Source: Rhodoferax sp. (GTDB taxonomy: Bacteria > Pseudomonadota > Gammaproteobacteria > Burkholderiales > Burkholderiaceae_C). From it: DNA of 36,946 nucleotides. Both the position numbers and the translations under genes were made by a program. Below the pieces are notes generated by a model. The model was not told where the DNA came from. It did no database searches and saw only the letters and a program-made list of their open reading frames with translations. Positions 8,561 through 16,548 of this stretch are shown here, piece after piece. The DNA lies in the NCBI RefSeq assembly GCF_018063565.1, contig NZ_JAGPBB010000037.1:1-36946 (forward strand), in the 5' to 3' direction. Position 1 is the first letter of the stretch. Each line of letters starts with the position of its first letter.

Positions 8561-9019
8561 ATGTCTGTGATCCAAGACCAGAACTTAAGCCCCGCCCAAG
8601 TCATTCTGCTCACCAAAGCCATGCTGTCAGTGGCGCTGATTGACGGCCTGGCCCCAGCGGAGGCCGCGCTGATCGGCCAGTTTTACGAGAGCTCGCGCAA
8701 CGCCAGCATGCCCGGCACCACCGAACTCCTCGCCCGTCCCGACGCACGCCAGTTTGACGTCGCAGAACTCGCCGGTTGTGAGCCGGAACTGGCCGACACT
8801 GTGGTGCTGATGTGCCTGATGACCGGCTACGCCGACGGGCGCCTGAGCGACGCCGAGCGAGCCCAGGTGCAGGCGATTGCCAGCGAGCTCAATGTCTCTG
8901 ACGAGCGTTTTGACGAGTTGCTGGCGCAGGTGCGTGATGAGTTGATTGGCGCGCTGTCGCATTTGCCGGATGCGGGGTCGGTCGCAGCGGTGGTCAAGGA
9001 GCTGGCGGCGGCGGATTGA
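8561..9019 (+). CDS. TerB-like protein
   Basis: The 152-residue helical protein has the acidic repeated pattern of TerB/DjlA-N-type domains: an aliphatic helix followed by DGLAPAEAALI in the first half, and LMTGYADGRLSDAERAQV in the second half, where ADGxLsxaE is the family hallmark thought to bind metal. It is cytoplasmic, with no signal peptide. TerB domains occur in tellurite/stress clusters, often near membrane-stress proteins. An AGGAG sits before the ATG in nearly the same context as for the PspA gene (caggaga), supporting shared control. It ends the block; a run of eight T follows its stop without a clear hairpin. Confidence 0.8.
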   Translation: MSVIQDQNLSPAQVILLTKAMLSVALIDGLAPAEAALIGQFYESSRNASMPGTTELLARPDARQFDVAELAGCEPELADTVVLMCLMTGYADGRLSDAERAQVQAIASELNVSDERFDELLAQVRDELIGALSHLPDAGSVAAVVKELAAAD

Positions 9020-9119
9020 TTTTTTTTGTCGATCAGGTGAGCGCAGGGCTTCTCCGGCTGCCATGGCGCTTGACCGGATATCCGCTGTAGACCCTGCAGC
9101 ACAGTTCGATCATTCGATC

Positions 9120-9159
9120 GGAGGTCTTCTTTGCGGGCATCCAATGCCGCAGTTGGATG
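9120..9159 (+). promoter_or_regulatory. Strong ribosome-binding site before a TTG codon, with hairpin
   Basis: GGAGG (9120-9124) lies six bases before TTG at 9131, which is in frame with the PBP1C gene. Just downstream, CATCCAA (9138-9144) and TTGGATG (9153-9159) form a perfect 7-bp stem with an 8-base loop. Either PBP1C starts at this TTG with 22 extra residues, or the hairpin controls initiation at the ATG at 9197. Confidence 0.4.
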
Positions 9160-9196
9160 GCAAACCCTTGGGTCCAATGTCTGGACTATTGACAGT

Positions 9197-11479
9197 ATGA
9201 GGCCCGTGGTTTGGCGTCTTCATGGCCGAAGCCGCCGTTTGACGCCGGCGCTGCTATTAACTTTTTTGATAGCTGTTAGCGCATGTCCAGTATGGGCTAA
9301 TGGCACTTTTGACGAGATAAAGACCAGCTACCAGCCGTCCGACACCCTGATCGTTGACCGCCACGGCGAAGTGCTGCACCGTCTGCGCACCGATGCCACT
9401 CTGCGCCGTGGGCAATGGGTGGCGCTGACCGACGTGTCGCCTGCGCTGCGCACGGCCATGGTGCTCAGCGAAGACAAGCGCTTTTACGAACACAGTGGCG
9501 TGGACTGGCAGGCGGTGACCGCAGCGGCCTGGGCCAACCTGTTCAACCGCAAGACGCGTGGTGCCTCCACCATCACCATGCAGCTTGCCGGTCTGCTCGA
9601 CGAGAACCTCAAACGCAGCAATGGTGGACGCAGCGTGCTGCAGAAGGTCAAGCAGACGGTGTCCGCCGAGTGGCTGGAGCAGCGCTGGCGCAAGGACCAG
9701 ATTCTGGAAGCCTATCTGAACCTGGTGCCGTTTCGCGGTGAACTGGTGGGCATTGACGCGCTCAGCCAGACACTGTTTGGCAAAGCACCACACGGGCTCG
9801 ACGAGCGCGAGGCGGCCATTGCCGCCGCATTGGTGCGTGCACCCAATGCCGCACCGGCCCAGGTGGCGCAACGCGCTTGCGCTGTGCTGGCCCAGTTGCA
9901 GCCGCCGCGATCCCCACCGCAGCCGGGCAGCGCCGACCCAGCCGCCTATCCTCCTGCGGCGACATCGCCCTGCGCCGCACTGGCGTTTTTCACCACGGCG
10001 GCCCTGCATCGACGCGACTATGCCGCCAGCACCGGCATTACACCGCATCTGGCGCGGCGGCTGGTGCAGTCCGCAGCGTCCGGTGCCAGCGCGTCGCGGC
10101 CGGCCCGGGCCATTCGCACCACCCTGCGCGCGCCGCTGCAACGTTTTGCGGTGCAGACGCTGCAACAGCACCTGCGTGAACTGCGGGGGAGACAGGTGGA
10201 GGACGCGGCGCTGCTGGTGCTGGACAACACCACCGGCGACGTACTGGCCTGGGTCGGGTCGTCTGGCGACATCAGTGCGGCCGCCGAGGTCGACGGGGTC
10301 ACGGCACTACGCCAGCCAGGCTCAACGCTCAAGCCTTTTTTGTATGCCCAGGCCATTGCCCAGCGCCGATTGACCGCTGCCTCGCTGCTGGAGGACTCCA
10401 GCGCACAGATCCAGACCAGCGCCGGCCTGTATATTCCGCAAAACTACGACCGCCAGTTCAAGGGGTGGGTGAGCGCGCGCACAGCGCTGGCGGCTTCACT
10501 CAACGTGCCAGCTGTGCGCACACTGGTGATGGTCAGTCCCAATGCGTTTCACCAACAGTTGCGCCAGTTCGGCCTGCCGCTCAAGGAAACCGGTGACTAT
10601 TACGGCTACAGCCTGGCGCTGGGCAGCGCCGAAGTGCCGCTGCTGGCGCTGACCAACGCCTACCGCGCACTGGCCAACGGTGGCCGCCTCGGTCCGGTGC
10701 GGGTGCAGCCCAAACCGGCGCCGGTACTACCTGGCACCACGGCCGGTGTGGCTGTGGATGCGCGGGCGGCGTGGATCGTCAGTGACATCCTGTCCGACCC
10801 ACTGGCGCGCGCACCCACCTTTGGCCTCGACAGTGTGCTCGCCACGCGTTTTTGGACTGCGGTCAAGACCGGCACCAGCAAAGACATGCGCGACAACTGG
10901 GCCTTGGGCTATTCGCAACGCTACAGCGTGGGTGTCTGGGTCGGTAACGCCAGCGGTGCCGCCATGCACGACGTGAGCGGCACCACCGGTGCCGCTCCCA
11001 TTTGGGCTGCGGTGATGCAGTACCTGCATCGCACCCAGACCAGCACCGCACCCAAGGCACCCGCTGGCCTGGTGCGCACCAGCGTCGGGTTTGCAGGTGC
11101 TGAAGCACCCCGTTCCGAATGGTTTTTCACGGGTACCCAACAAACCCTGTTTGCTATCGACTCCATATCATCAAAGACAGATAGAGAAAGCGCCAGAGGC
11201 AAAATTCTTGCCCCAACCAACGGCAGCATCATCGCGCTGGACCCTGACATCCCGCCGCAACACCAGCGCCTGCGACTGACGGCCACCGGCCCGCGGCTGC
11301 ATTGGCTGATCGATGGCAAGCCGTTTGCGCGAGGCGCGTCAGCCCAATGGTTGCCCTGGCCGGGACGCCACCTGGTGCAAATCGTGGACGAGCAAGGCCA
11401 AGTGCTGGATCAGATCACTCTGGAGGTGCGCGGGGCCGGCCTGAAAACAGCCGCGCGCCCCGCCAACGCCAGGCCATAA
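9197..11479 (+). CDS. pbpC: Penicillin-binding protein 1C
   Basis: The 760-residue bifunctional cell-wall synthase has a signal anchor (about 14-35), a GT51 glycosyltransferase domain with SEDKRFYEHSGVD (catalytic E92), and a transpeptidase domain with S376-T-L-K379, S434-L-N436 and K557-T-G-T. A C-terminal BiPBP_C-like domain follows (about 660-750, with APTNGSIIALDPDIPPQ). That order is typical of PBP1C. It polymerises and cross-links peptidoglycan in the periplasm. ATG 9197 was chosen because bases 9131-9196 have only about 50% GC at third positions, unlike the gene; TTG 9131 with a perfect GGAGG is the alternative. Two dispersed-repeat copies lie inside the gene, one forming most of the signal peptide. 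Confidence 0.93.
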   Translation: MRPVVWRLHGRSRRLTPALLLTFLIAVSACPVWANGTFDEIKTSYQPSDTLIVDRHGEVLHRLRTDATLRRGQWVALTDVSPALRTAMVLSEDKRFYEHSGVDWQAVTAAAWANLFNRKTRGASTITMQLAGLLDENLKRSNGGRSVLQKVKQTVSAEWLEQRWRKDQILEAYLNLVPFRGELVGIDALSQTLFGKAPHGLDEREAAIAAALVRAPNAAPAQVAQRACAVLAQLQPPRSPPQPGSADPAAYPPAATSPCAALAFFTTAALHRRDYAASTGITPHLARRLVQSAASGASASRPARAIRTTLRAPLQRFAVQTLQQHLRELRGRQVEDAALLVLDNTTGDVLAWVGSSGDISAAAEVDGVTALRQPGSTLKPFLYAQAIAQRRLTAASLLEDSSAQIQTSAGLYIPQNYDRQFKGWVSARTALAASLNVPAVRTLVMVSPNAFHQQLRQFGLPLKETGDYYGYSLALGSAEVPLLALTNAYRALANGGRLGPVRVQPKPAPVLPGTTAGVAVDARAAWIVSDILSDPLARAPTFGLDSVLATRFWTAVKTGTSKDMRDNWALGYSQRYSVGVWVGNASGAAMHDVSGTTGAAPIWAAVMQYLHRTQTSTAPKAPAGLVRTSVGFAGAEAPRSEWFFTGTQQTLFAIDSISSKTDRESARGKILAPTNGSIIALDPDIPPQHQRLRLTATGPRLHWLIDGKPFARGASAQWLPWPGRHLVQIVDEQGQVLDQITLEVRGAGLKTAARPANARP
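9252..9305 (+). repeat. Dispersed ~56-bp repeat, copy inside the PBP1C signal peptide
   Basis: The core at 9271-9304 (starting AGCTGTTAGCGCATG) aligns without gaps to the core at 17287-17320 (about 20 of 34 identical by hand). It aligns at the same length to the minus-strand core at 26392-26425, sharing AGCTG, GCGCA and ATGGGCTA. It is translated as the hydrophobic core and cleavage region of the PBP1C signal peptide. Confidence 0.6.
11151..11206 (+). repeat. Dispersed ~56-bp repeat, copy inside pbpC linker
   Basis: The 56 bases starting TTGCTATC and ending CCAGAGGCAAAATT align gap-free to 17271-17326 with about 31 of 56 identical by hand count. They encode a polar linker of about 19 residues between the transpeptidase and C-terminal domains of PBP1C. 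Confidence 0.55.
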
Positions 11480-11489
11480 GGCCACTGGC

Positions 11490-12323
11490 TCACGGCACGC
11501 CAACACCCTGCAAAAACCTGGCGTGACAGCGCCCCAGACAATCCAGTATTTCCGGGCTGTCCCAACGGATGCCGAGCAACTCCACCGCCGGCGTGTTGAT
11601 CTTGGTCACCCGGTTCTTGGACGAAGCCGGAATATCCAGCGCCCGGGCCAGGGTTTCACCGAGGCAGACCACCGCCTGCAGATTGCTGGTGGCAACGCTG
11701 TCGTCATGGTGGCTGCGAATGGCCGACACCACATCGTCTGGCAAGTTCCAGTACTGCGCCAGCTGCGCACCAATCTGGCAATGATCGACGCCAAAAATCT
11801 CGGCCTCACGCTCCAGCAAGCGGCCATCCGCCGCAGACTGTTGATAGGCCCGCAAAAAAGCGGGTTCGTCGAGCACATGAAAACACAGCTGGCCCACATC
11901 GTGCAGGATGCCGGCAATATAGGCCTCGTCGGGCGACACATCACACATCACCGCCAGCTCCTGCGACGTGATGGCCACGGCAAACGAATGTCTGAAGAAA
12001 AACTCGCTACCCCGGCCATCGCCAATAAACCGGTTCATCCCGATGTGGACCACGATCTGGCGCAGCCGGTTCACGCCAATCAGAGACGCCGCAGCAAAGG
12101 GATCTGCCAGATCAGACTGGGCGTGCAAACGGCGAACATGGTTGGCCGTGGCCAGCACGTTGCCGGAAAGGACCGGGTCGTTGCGAATCAGCCGCGCCAT
12201 GACTTCAAACGACGACGCCTCATCACGCAGGAGTTCCAGCAACTGCAAAAAAATCCTGGGAAACGGCGGCAAGACTCTGGCGATCGCCTCGATGTCCAGG
12301 GTTGGTGGATTCGGCTTCAGCAT
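11490..12323 (-). CDS. HDOD domain protein
   Basis: The 277-residue cytoplasmic protein is an HDOD-type signalling domain over most of its length. It has LPPFPRIFLQLLELLRDE near the N-terminus, the typical NDPVLSGNVLATAN, and GILHDVGQL with H131-D132. HDOD domains resemble HD-GYP/HD hydrolases but usually lack catalysis and act as protein-interaction modules in stress, c-di-GMP and chemotaxis networks. Here an HD pair is present, but other metal ligands cannot be confirmed by eye. Its ATG overlaps the end of the upstream gene by 7 bases (ATGCTGA), so the two are coupled. It ends 11 bases from the convergent pbpC stop. Confidence 0.85.
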   Translation of the reverse strand: MLKPNPPTLDIEAIARVLPPFPRIFLQLLELLRDEASSFEVMARLIRNDPVLSGNVLATANHVRRLHAQSDLADPFAAASLIGVNRLRQIVVHIGMNRFIGDGRGSEFFFRHSFAVAITSQELAVMCDVSPDEAYIAGILHDVGQLCFHVLDEPAFLRAYQQSAADGRLLEREAEIFGVDHCQIGAQLAQYWNLPDDVVSAIRSHHDDSVATSNLQAVVCLGETLARALDIPASSKNRVTKINTPAVELLGIRWDSPEILDCLGRCHARFLQGVGVP

Positions 12324-12688
12324 AAGGTGTGCTGCGCCAGCATCAATGCATCCACCAAAGGCTGACAACCGGCGTCGGGCGTGGGGCCAAAAATCTCGTC
12401 CAGCCTCGCGCGAAAGCACTCACGCGCCGACGCATCGTCATCCGGGTTGGCAGCCGATGCATCGACGACGGCCACACACTCCACCCCTTTGACAACCATT
12501 TGTGCAATCGTTTCACCGGTGATGGTGGTGCCCATGGCCAGGTACATGGTCTCGCGGACACCCGTCAGCCCCACCACGGGCCGGGCCACCACCATGCCGG
12601 GCTCGACGGCCAGGGTTGGTAACCACCGGTAGCGCAGGCCTGCTGGCTGCGCCTTGGGGTCAAAAACATCAACCGACGGGGTGTTCAT
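12317..12688 (-). CDS. Small protein coupled to the HDOD gene
   Basis: The 123-residue cytoplasmic protein has a core (RWLPTLAVEPGMVVARPV, then a segment with MGTTITGETIAQM and ECVAVVD) that resembles the small beta domain found at the N-terminus of some HD-GYP proteins (a DUF3391-like resemblance, not certain). The rest is acidic and helical. It is co-transcribed with the HDOD gene and overlaps it, so a regulatory partner is the natural reading. A GGAGGG lies 12 bases before the ATG. It is divergent from the FIST gene, with a 69-base shared promoter region. Confidence 0.65.
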   Translation of the reverse strand: MNTPSVDVFDPKAQPAGLRYRWLPTLAVEPGMVVARPVVGLTGVRETMYLAMGTTITGETIAQMVVKGVECVAVVDASAANPDDDASARECFRARLDEIFGPTPDAGCQPLVDALMLAQHTLC

Positions 12689-12757
12689 CGGTGCGATACT
12701 ACCCTCCCCGGGCCAACTCTGCCAGCCTATGCCCGTGCTGCAACCGATAAAACCGCC

Positions 12758-13912
12758 ATGAACGACATCCCAAAGATGTGTTTTCTACCCCGGATAGACG
12801 GCAACCTGCTGAGTGAAGCCCTGTCCACATGGCGCGCCAGATTCCCCGACATGGGCATCTGCGCCCTCCTACCTGAGGCCGAAAAAGCTCAGGTCCCGCT
12901 ACTACAAGCCCAATGCGCGCTGCAGCACATCCCGCTGGTGGGTGCCATCTTCCCGGCACTGATCAACCAGGGAACATTCCAGTCACAAGGCGTCTGGTTG
13001 CTGCGTTTTGACCAGATGCCGTTTTTTACCTTGCACGCCGATCTTCCGGCCGATGTGACGGACACCACGGAACGTGCCGATGCGATCAGCCAGCAGGTGA
13101 TTTCGCAACTGGGCAACATCGGTGAAGCCACACTGTTCATGTTGTTCGATGCCATGGTGCCGCACATTGGCACCTTGCTCGATGCCATGTATCTGAAATT
13201 GGCCAATCGGGTTCATTACGCCGGTGCCAATGCCGGCAGCGAAACTTTTGCGCCGATGGCCTGCCTGTTTGACGGGGAACGCCTGGTCAACAATGGCGTT
13301 TTGCTGGTACTGCTGCCAGACCACAAAGGTGCGATTCTTGAACACGGCTATCTGGCACCGCAGCAAACCGTGTACGCCACCAGCACCGCCGGAAACCGCA
13401 TTTCGCAGATCGACTGGCGGCCGGCCTTTGAGGTGTACCAGGAGCTGGTGCAACAGCAGTCGGGCGTGCAAATCACCCGCTCCAACTTTTATGAGCACGC
13501 GGTGCATTTTCCGTTTGGCATCGTGCGTGCCAACCACCATGTGGTGGTCCGAATCCCGGTGATGCTCAATGACGACGGCTCCCTGTTCTGTGTCGGTGAA
13601 GTACCGGCCAACTCGGTGCTGACCTTGCTCAATAGTCCCACGGTGGACAGCCCCGAAACCCTGCGCGTGCTGACCGAGGGTCTGACGGCCATGAATGGCA
13701 ACGCAGCCGGTACCGAACTGCTGCTGTTTTATTGCGCCGGGCGGCGCATGCATCTGGGGCTGGATGCCGCCACCAGTGAGGTTGGCGAGTTTGCCAGGCG
13801 CACCAAAGCCAAACAGATCGCAGGCGCCCTGTCGCTCGGTGAAATTGGTGGCTCCACCTTGCACGGCTACCCGCTGTTTCACAACGCCACACTGGTGGCA
13901 GCCCGCTGGTAA
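12758..13912 (+). CDS. FIST domain sensor protein
   Basis: The 384-residue cytoplasmic protein matches FIST plus FIST-C: an N-terminal half with VGAIFPALI and VHYAGANAGSE, and a C-terminal half with QITRSNFYEHAVHFPFGI and ending GEIGGSTLHGYPLFHNATLVA, characteristic of FIST-C. FIST domains bind small ligands, and some members (NosP) bind haem and sense nitric oxide. It starts 70 bases from the divergent HDOD-partner gene and ends 11 bases before a GGDEF/EAL gene, so it probably feeds a c-di-GMP output. Whether it binds haem cannot be read from the sequence; several histidines are present in the C-terminal half. Confidence 0.88.
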   Translation: MNDIPKMCFLPRIDGNLLSEALSTWRARFPDMGICALLPEAEKAQVPLLQAQCALQHIPLVGAIFPALINQGTFQSQGVWLLRFDQMPFFTLHADLPADVTDTTERADAISQQVISQLGNIGEATLFMLFDAMVPHIGTLLDAMYLKLANRVHYAGANAGSETFAPMACLFDGERLVNNGVLLVLLPDHKGAILEHGYLAPQQTVYATSTAGNRISQIDWRPAFEVYQELVQQQSGVQITRSNFYEHAVHFPFGIVRANHHVVVRIPVMLNDDGSLFCVGEVPANSVLTLLNSPTVDSPETLRVLTEGLTAMNGNAAGTELLLFYCAGRRMHLGLDAATSEVGEFARRTKAKQIAGALSLGEIGGSTLHGYPLFHNATLVAARW

Positions 13913-13923
13913 ACACTCGCCTC

Positions 13924-16524
13924 ATGCAGCAGCAGGAGATATTGCCGGTCCTGTACGACTTGTCGGTGACCATTGGCGGTGAGGTCAGGCTCGCCTCCCT
14001 GCTGACACGCACCTTGCAGCGCTTGCTGTACCACACCTCGTTTTCTGCCGGATTTGTCTGCCTGAACCTGCCAAAGTGTGAAGGGCCAGAGGCCACCCAG
14101 CAGGTCAGCATGGCGGCTGCCGTGGGCGACTTTGAATTGATGGGCCGAGTGGGTCAGCCCATCGGCCTGCCCTGCGAGCTGTTGTACGGCTGCGCGGAGC
14201 GGCTCTGCGAGCAGTCGGCCCTGTTGGCCCAACTGGGCACCACACACAGCCGTTACCAGGCTTTCTTGCGGCTGCCACTGGAAAACCAGGGTGTGATCTT
14301 GCTGCTGGCGATGGAGCCACCCGCCACCCAATTGAATCTCGGGCAGATTTTGCAGCCGGTGCTGTCCCAATTGGCGCGGGCAATTGTGCTGTGCCGCACC
14401 CATGACGCGCAGCAGAACGCCGCCAAGGCAACCCAGGAACAATTGCAAAAGTCGCTGGCACAGATCGAAAGCCAGTTTGTCACCCTGATGGAACTTAGCC
14501 CGATCGGCGTGTGCCTGTCGTGTGACGGATTCATCGTCAATGGCAACACCGCCTTTCTGAAACTGTTTGGTTACGACGACATCAGCCAGTTGCTCGACCA
14601 GCCACTGACCCACTGTATCGCCCCCACACAGCGCGGCCAGGTCGCCCAGATGGTTGGGCTGCGGGCTCTTGGCCGAGCGTCTGAGGCACCGTACGAGACG
14701 GTCGGACTGCGGCGCGATGGCACCCAGTTTGCATTCATGGTGTCGTCCAAACGCGTGGAGACCGACCAGGGCGCGCGCACCTTTTCTTACGTGATTGACC
14801 TGACACAACAAAAACTGGCTGAGCAGTCATTGCGTTCCGTCAATACCATGCTGCGCCAGGTGTTGGAAACCGCACCGCTGCGTATCTTCTGGAAAGACCG
14901 TGATTTGCGCTACCTCGGGTGCAACCAGGCGTTTGCGCGTGACGCCGGCCTCAACAGCCCCGACGAGCTGGTGGGCAAACTCGACACCGAATTAGGTTGG
15001 CAGGCACAGGCCGACCTGTACCGCGCCGATGATCTTCGGGTGATGAACAGCAACACCCCCCGGTTGAACTTTGAAGAGCCCCAGTCCACACCGGATGGTC
15101 GCCAGATCTGGTTGCGAACCTCCAAAGTCCCGCTATTGGGCACAGATGGCCTGCCCTTTGGCGTCCTTGGCATTTACGACGACATCACTGAGCAAAAGCG
15201 TGCCGCGGCGCAGATCCACCAGCTTGCCCATTACGACTCGCTCACCGGCCTGCCCAATCGGCGTTTGCTGCATGACAGCCTTGACACCGCGCTGGCAGCC
15301 AGTGCACGCAGCAGGCGTTTTGGCGCGGTTCTGCTGCTGGACCTGGACGATTTCAAGACCATCAACGACACCCTGGGTTTACCTTTTGGGGACAAACTGC
15401 TGGTCGAATTGGGCGCACGGCTCAGCACCTGTGTGGGCGAAGGTGGCGTGGTCGCCCGCCCGGGCGGTGACGAGTTCATTGTCATGCTCGAAGGCCTGAG
15501 TGTCTTGCCACATGAGGCAGCCACTCAGGCGGAACTGGTCGCAGAGAAGATTCGCCAGTCCTTGAGCGAACCTTACCTGCTCGAAGATGCCCCGATGCAA
15601 ACCACACCCAGCATCGGTATTGTGTTGTTTCAGGGCAACAATGACACCTCGGATGCCCTGCTCAAGCATGCCGATGCGGCCATGTACCAGGCCAAACACG
15701 CCGGACGCAACACCATCCGTTTCTTTGATCCAGTGGTGCAGTCCGAGCTGGAAGACCGCTTAAGTCTGGTGGCCGACCTGGAACAAGCGCTCACCCGCGG
15801 GCAGCTCACGCTCCATTTTCAAAAGCAGGTGAACTCGGATGAACGTACGCTCGGGGCCGAAGTATTGCTACGCTGGATGCATCCGCAGCGCGGCATGGTG
15901 TCGCCCGCACAGTTCATTCCGTTGGCTGAAGAAACCGGCATCATCGTGCCCATCGGGCTATGGGTATTGCACAGCGCATGCAGCCAGCTCAAGGCCTGGC
16001 AGGCACACAGCGGTCTGCGCGATCTGACACTGGCGGTCAACGTCAGTGCCCGGCAGTTTCACCAGGCCGATTTTGTTGACCAGGTTCGCCATATTCTGGT
16101 GGCGACGGGAGCCAAACCCGCGCTGCTGAAACTGGAGCTGACCGAGAGCGTGGTGCTGAAGCAGGTCGAAGACGCCACCGCCAAAATGCGCACGCTCAAA
16201 CTGCTGGGCCTGAGCTTTTCGCTGGATGACTTTGGCACCGGCTACTCGTCGCTGCAATACCTGAAGCGCCTGCCGCTCGATCAAGTCAAAATTGACCAGA
16301 GTTTTGTGCGCGACATCACGACCGACCCTAACGACGCCGCGATTGTGCAAACCATTATTGCCATGACCGAGGCACTGGGGCTCAATGTCATTGCCGAAGG
16401 CGTCGAGACGCGCCAGCAACAGTTGTTTCTGGAACAGCGGGGCTGCCACGCGTTTCAGGGGTTTTTCTTTGGCCGCCCGGTTCCGCTGACACAATTCGAA
16501 TCCGACATCAACCAGCGCGTGTAA
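13924..16524 (+). CDS. GAF/PAS-GGDEF-EAL protein (c-di-GMP turnover)
   Basis: The 866-residue cytoplasmic protein has a GAF-like N-terminus (about 1-155), two PAS domains (about 175-300 and 310-425), a GGDEF domain with RPGGDEF (GGDEF at 514-518) and an EAL domain. In the EAL domain the signature is E646-V-L, a tolerated variant. DDFGTGYSS (D768/D769) and the later IAEGVET are intact, so phosphodiesterase activity is plausible. The GGDEF motif is intact too, so diguanylate cyclase activity is possible; the RxxD inhibition site five residues upstream is absent. It has no membrane segment, so it is a soluble sensor. It is coupled to the FIST gene 11 bases upstream. Confidence 0.93.
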   Translation: MQQQEILPVLYDLSVTIGGEVRLASLLTRTLQRLLYHTSFSAGFVCLNLPKCEGPEATQQVSMAAAVGDFELMGRVGQPIGLPCELLYGCAERLCEQSALLAQLGTTHSRYQAFLRLPLENQGVILLLAMEPPATQLNLGQILQPVLSQLARAIVLCRTHDAQQNAAKATQEQLQKSLAQIESQFVTLMELSPIGVCLSCDGFIVNGNTAFLKLFGYDDISQLLDQPLTHCIAPTQRGQVAQMVGLRALGRASEAPYETVGLRRDGTQFAFMVSSKRVETDQGARTFSYVIDLTQQKLAEQSLRSVNTMLRQVLETAPLRIFWKDRDLRYLGCNQAFARDAGLNSPDELVGKLDTELGWQAQADLYRADDLRVMNSNTPRLNFEEPQSTPDGRQIWLRTSKVPLLGTDGLPFGVLGIYDDITEQKRAAAQIHQLAHYDSLTGLPNRRLLHDSLDTALAASARSRRFGAVLLLDLDDFKTINDTLGLPFGDKLLVELGARLSTCVGEGGVVARPGGDEFIVMLEGLSVLPHEAATQAELVAEKIRQSLSEPYLLEDAPMQTTPSIGIVLFQGNNDTSDALLKHADAAMYQAKHAGRNTIRFFDPVVQSELEDRLSLVADLEQALTRGQLTLHFQKQVNSDERTLGAEVLLRWMHPQRGMVSPAQFIPLAEETGIIVPIGLWVLHSACSQLKAWQAHSGLRDLTLAVNVSARQFHQADFVDQVRHILVATGAKPALLKLELTESVVLKQVEDATAKMRTLKLLGLSFSLDDFGTGYSSLQYLKRLPLDQVKIDQSFVRDITTDPNDAAIVQTIIAMTEALGLNVIAEGVETRQQQLFLEQRGCHAFQGFFFGRPVPLTQFESDINQRV

Positions 16525-16548
16525 ACGCAACAACAAGGAAACATCACC

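Noticed and set aside
9013-9030. T-run after the TerB-like stop as a terminator
   Set aside because: Eight T follow the stop, but I could not find a GC-rich hairpin directly before them.
9075-9084. Palindrome CGGATATCCG between the TerB-like and pbpC genes
   Set aside because: A single 10-bp palindrome in GC-rich DNA is not enough to call an operator.
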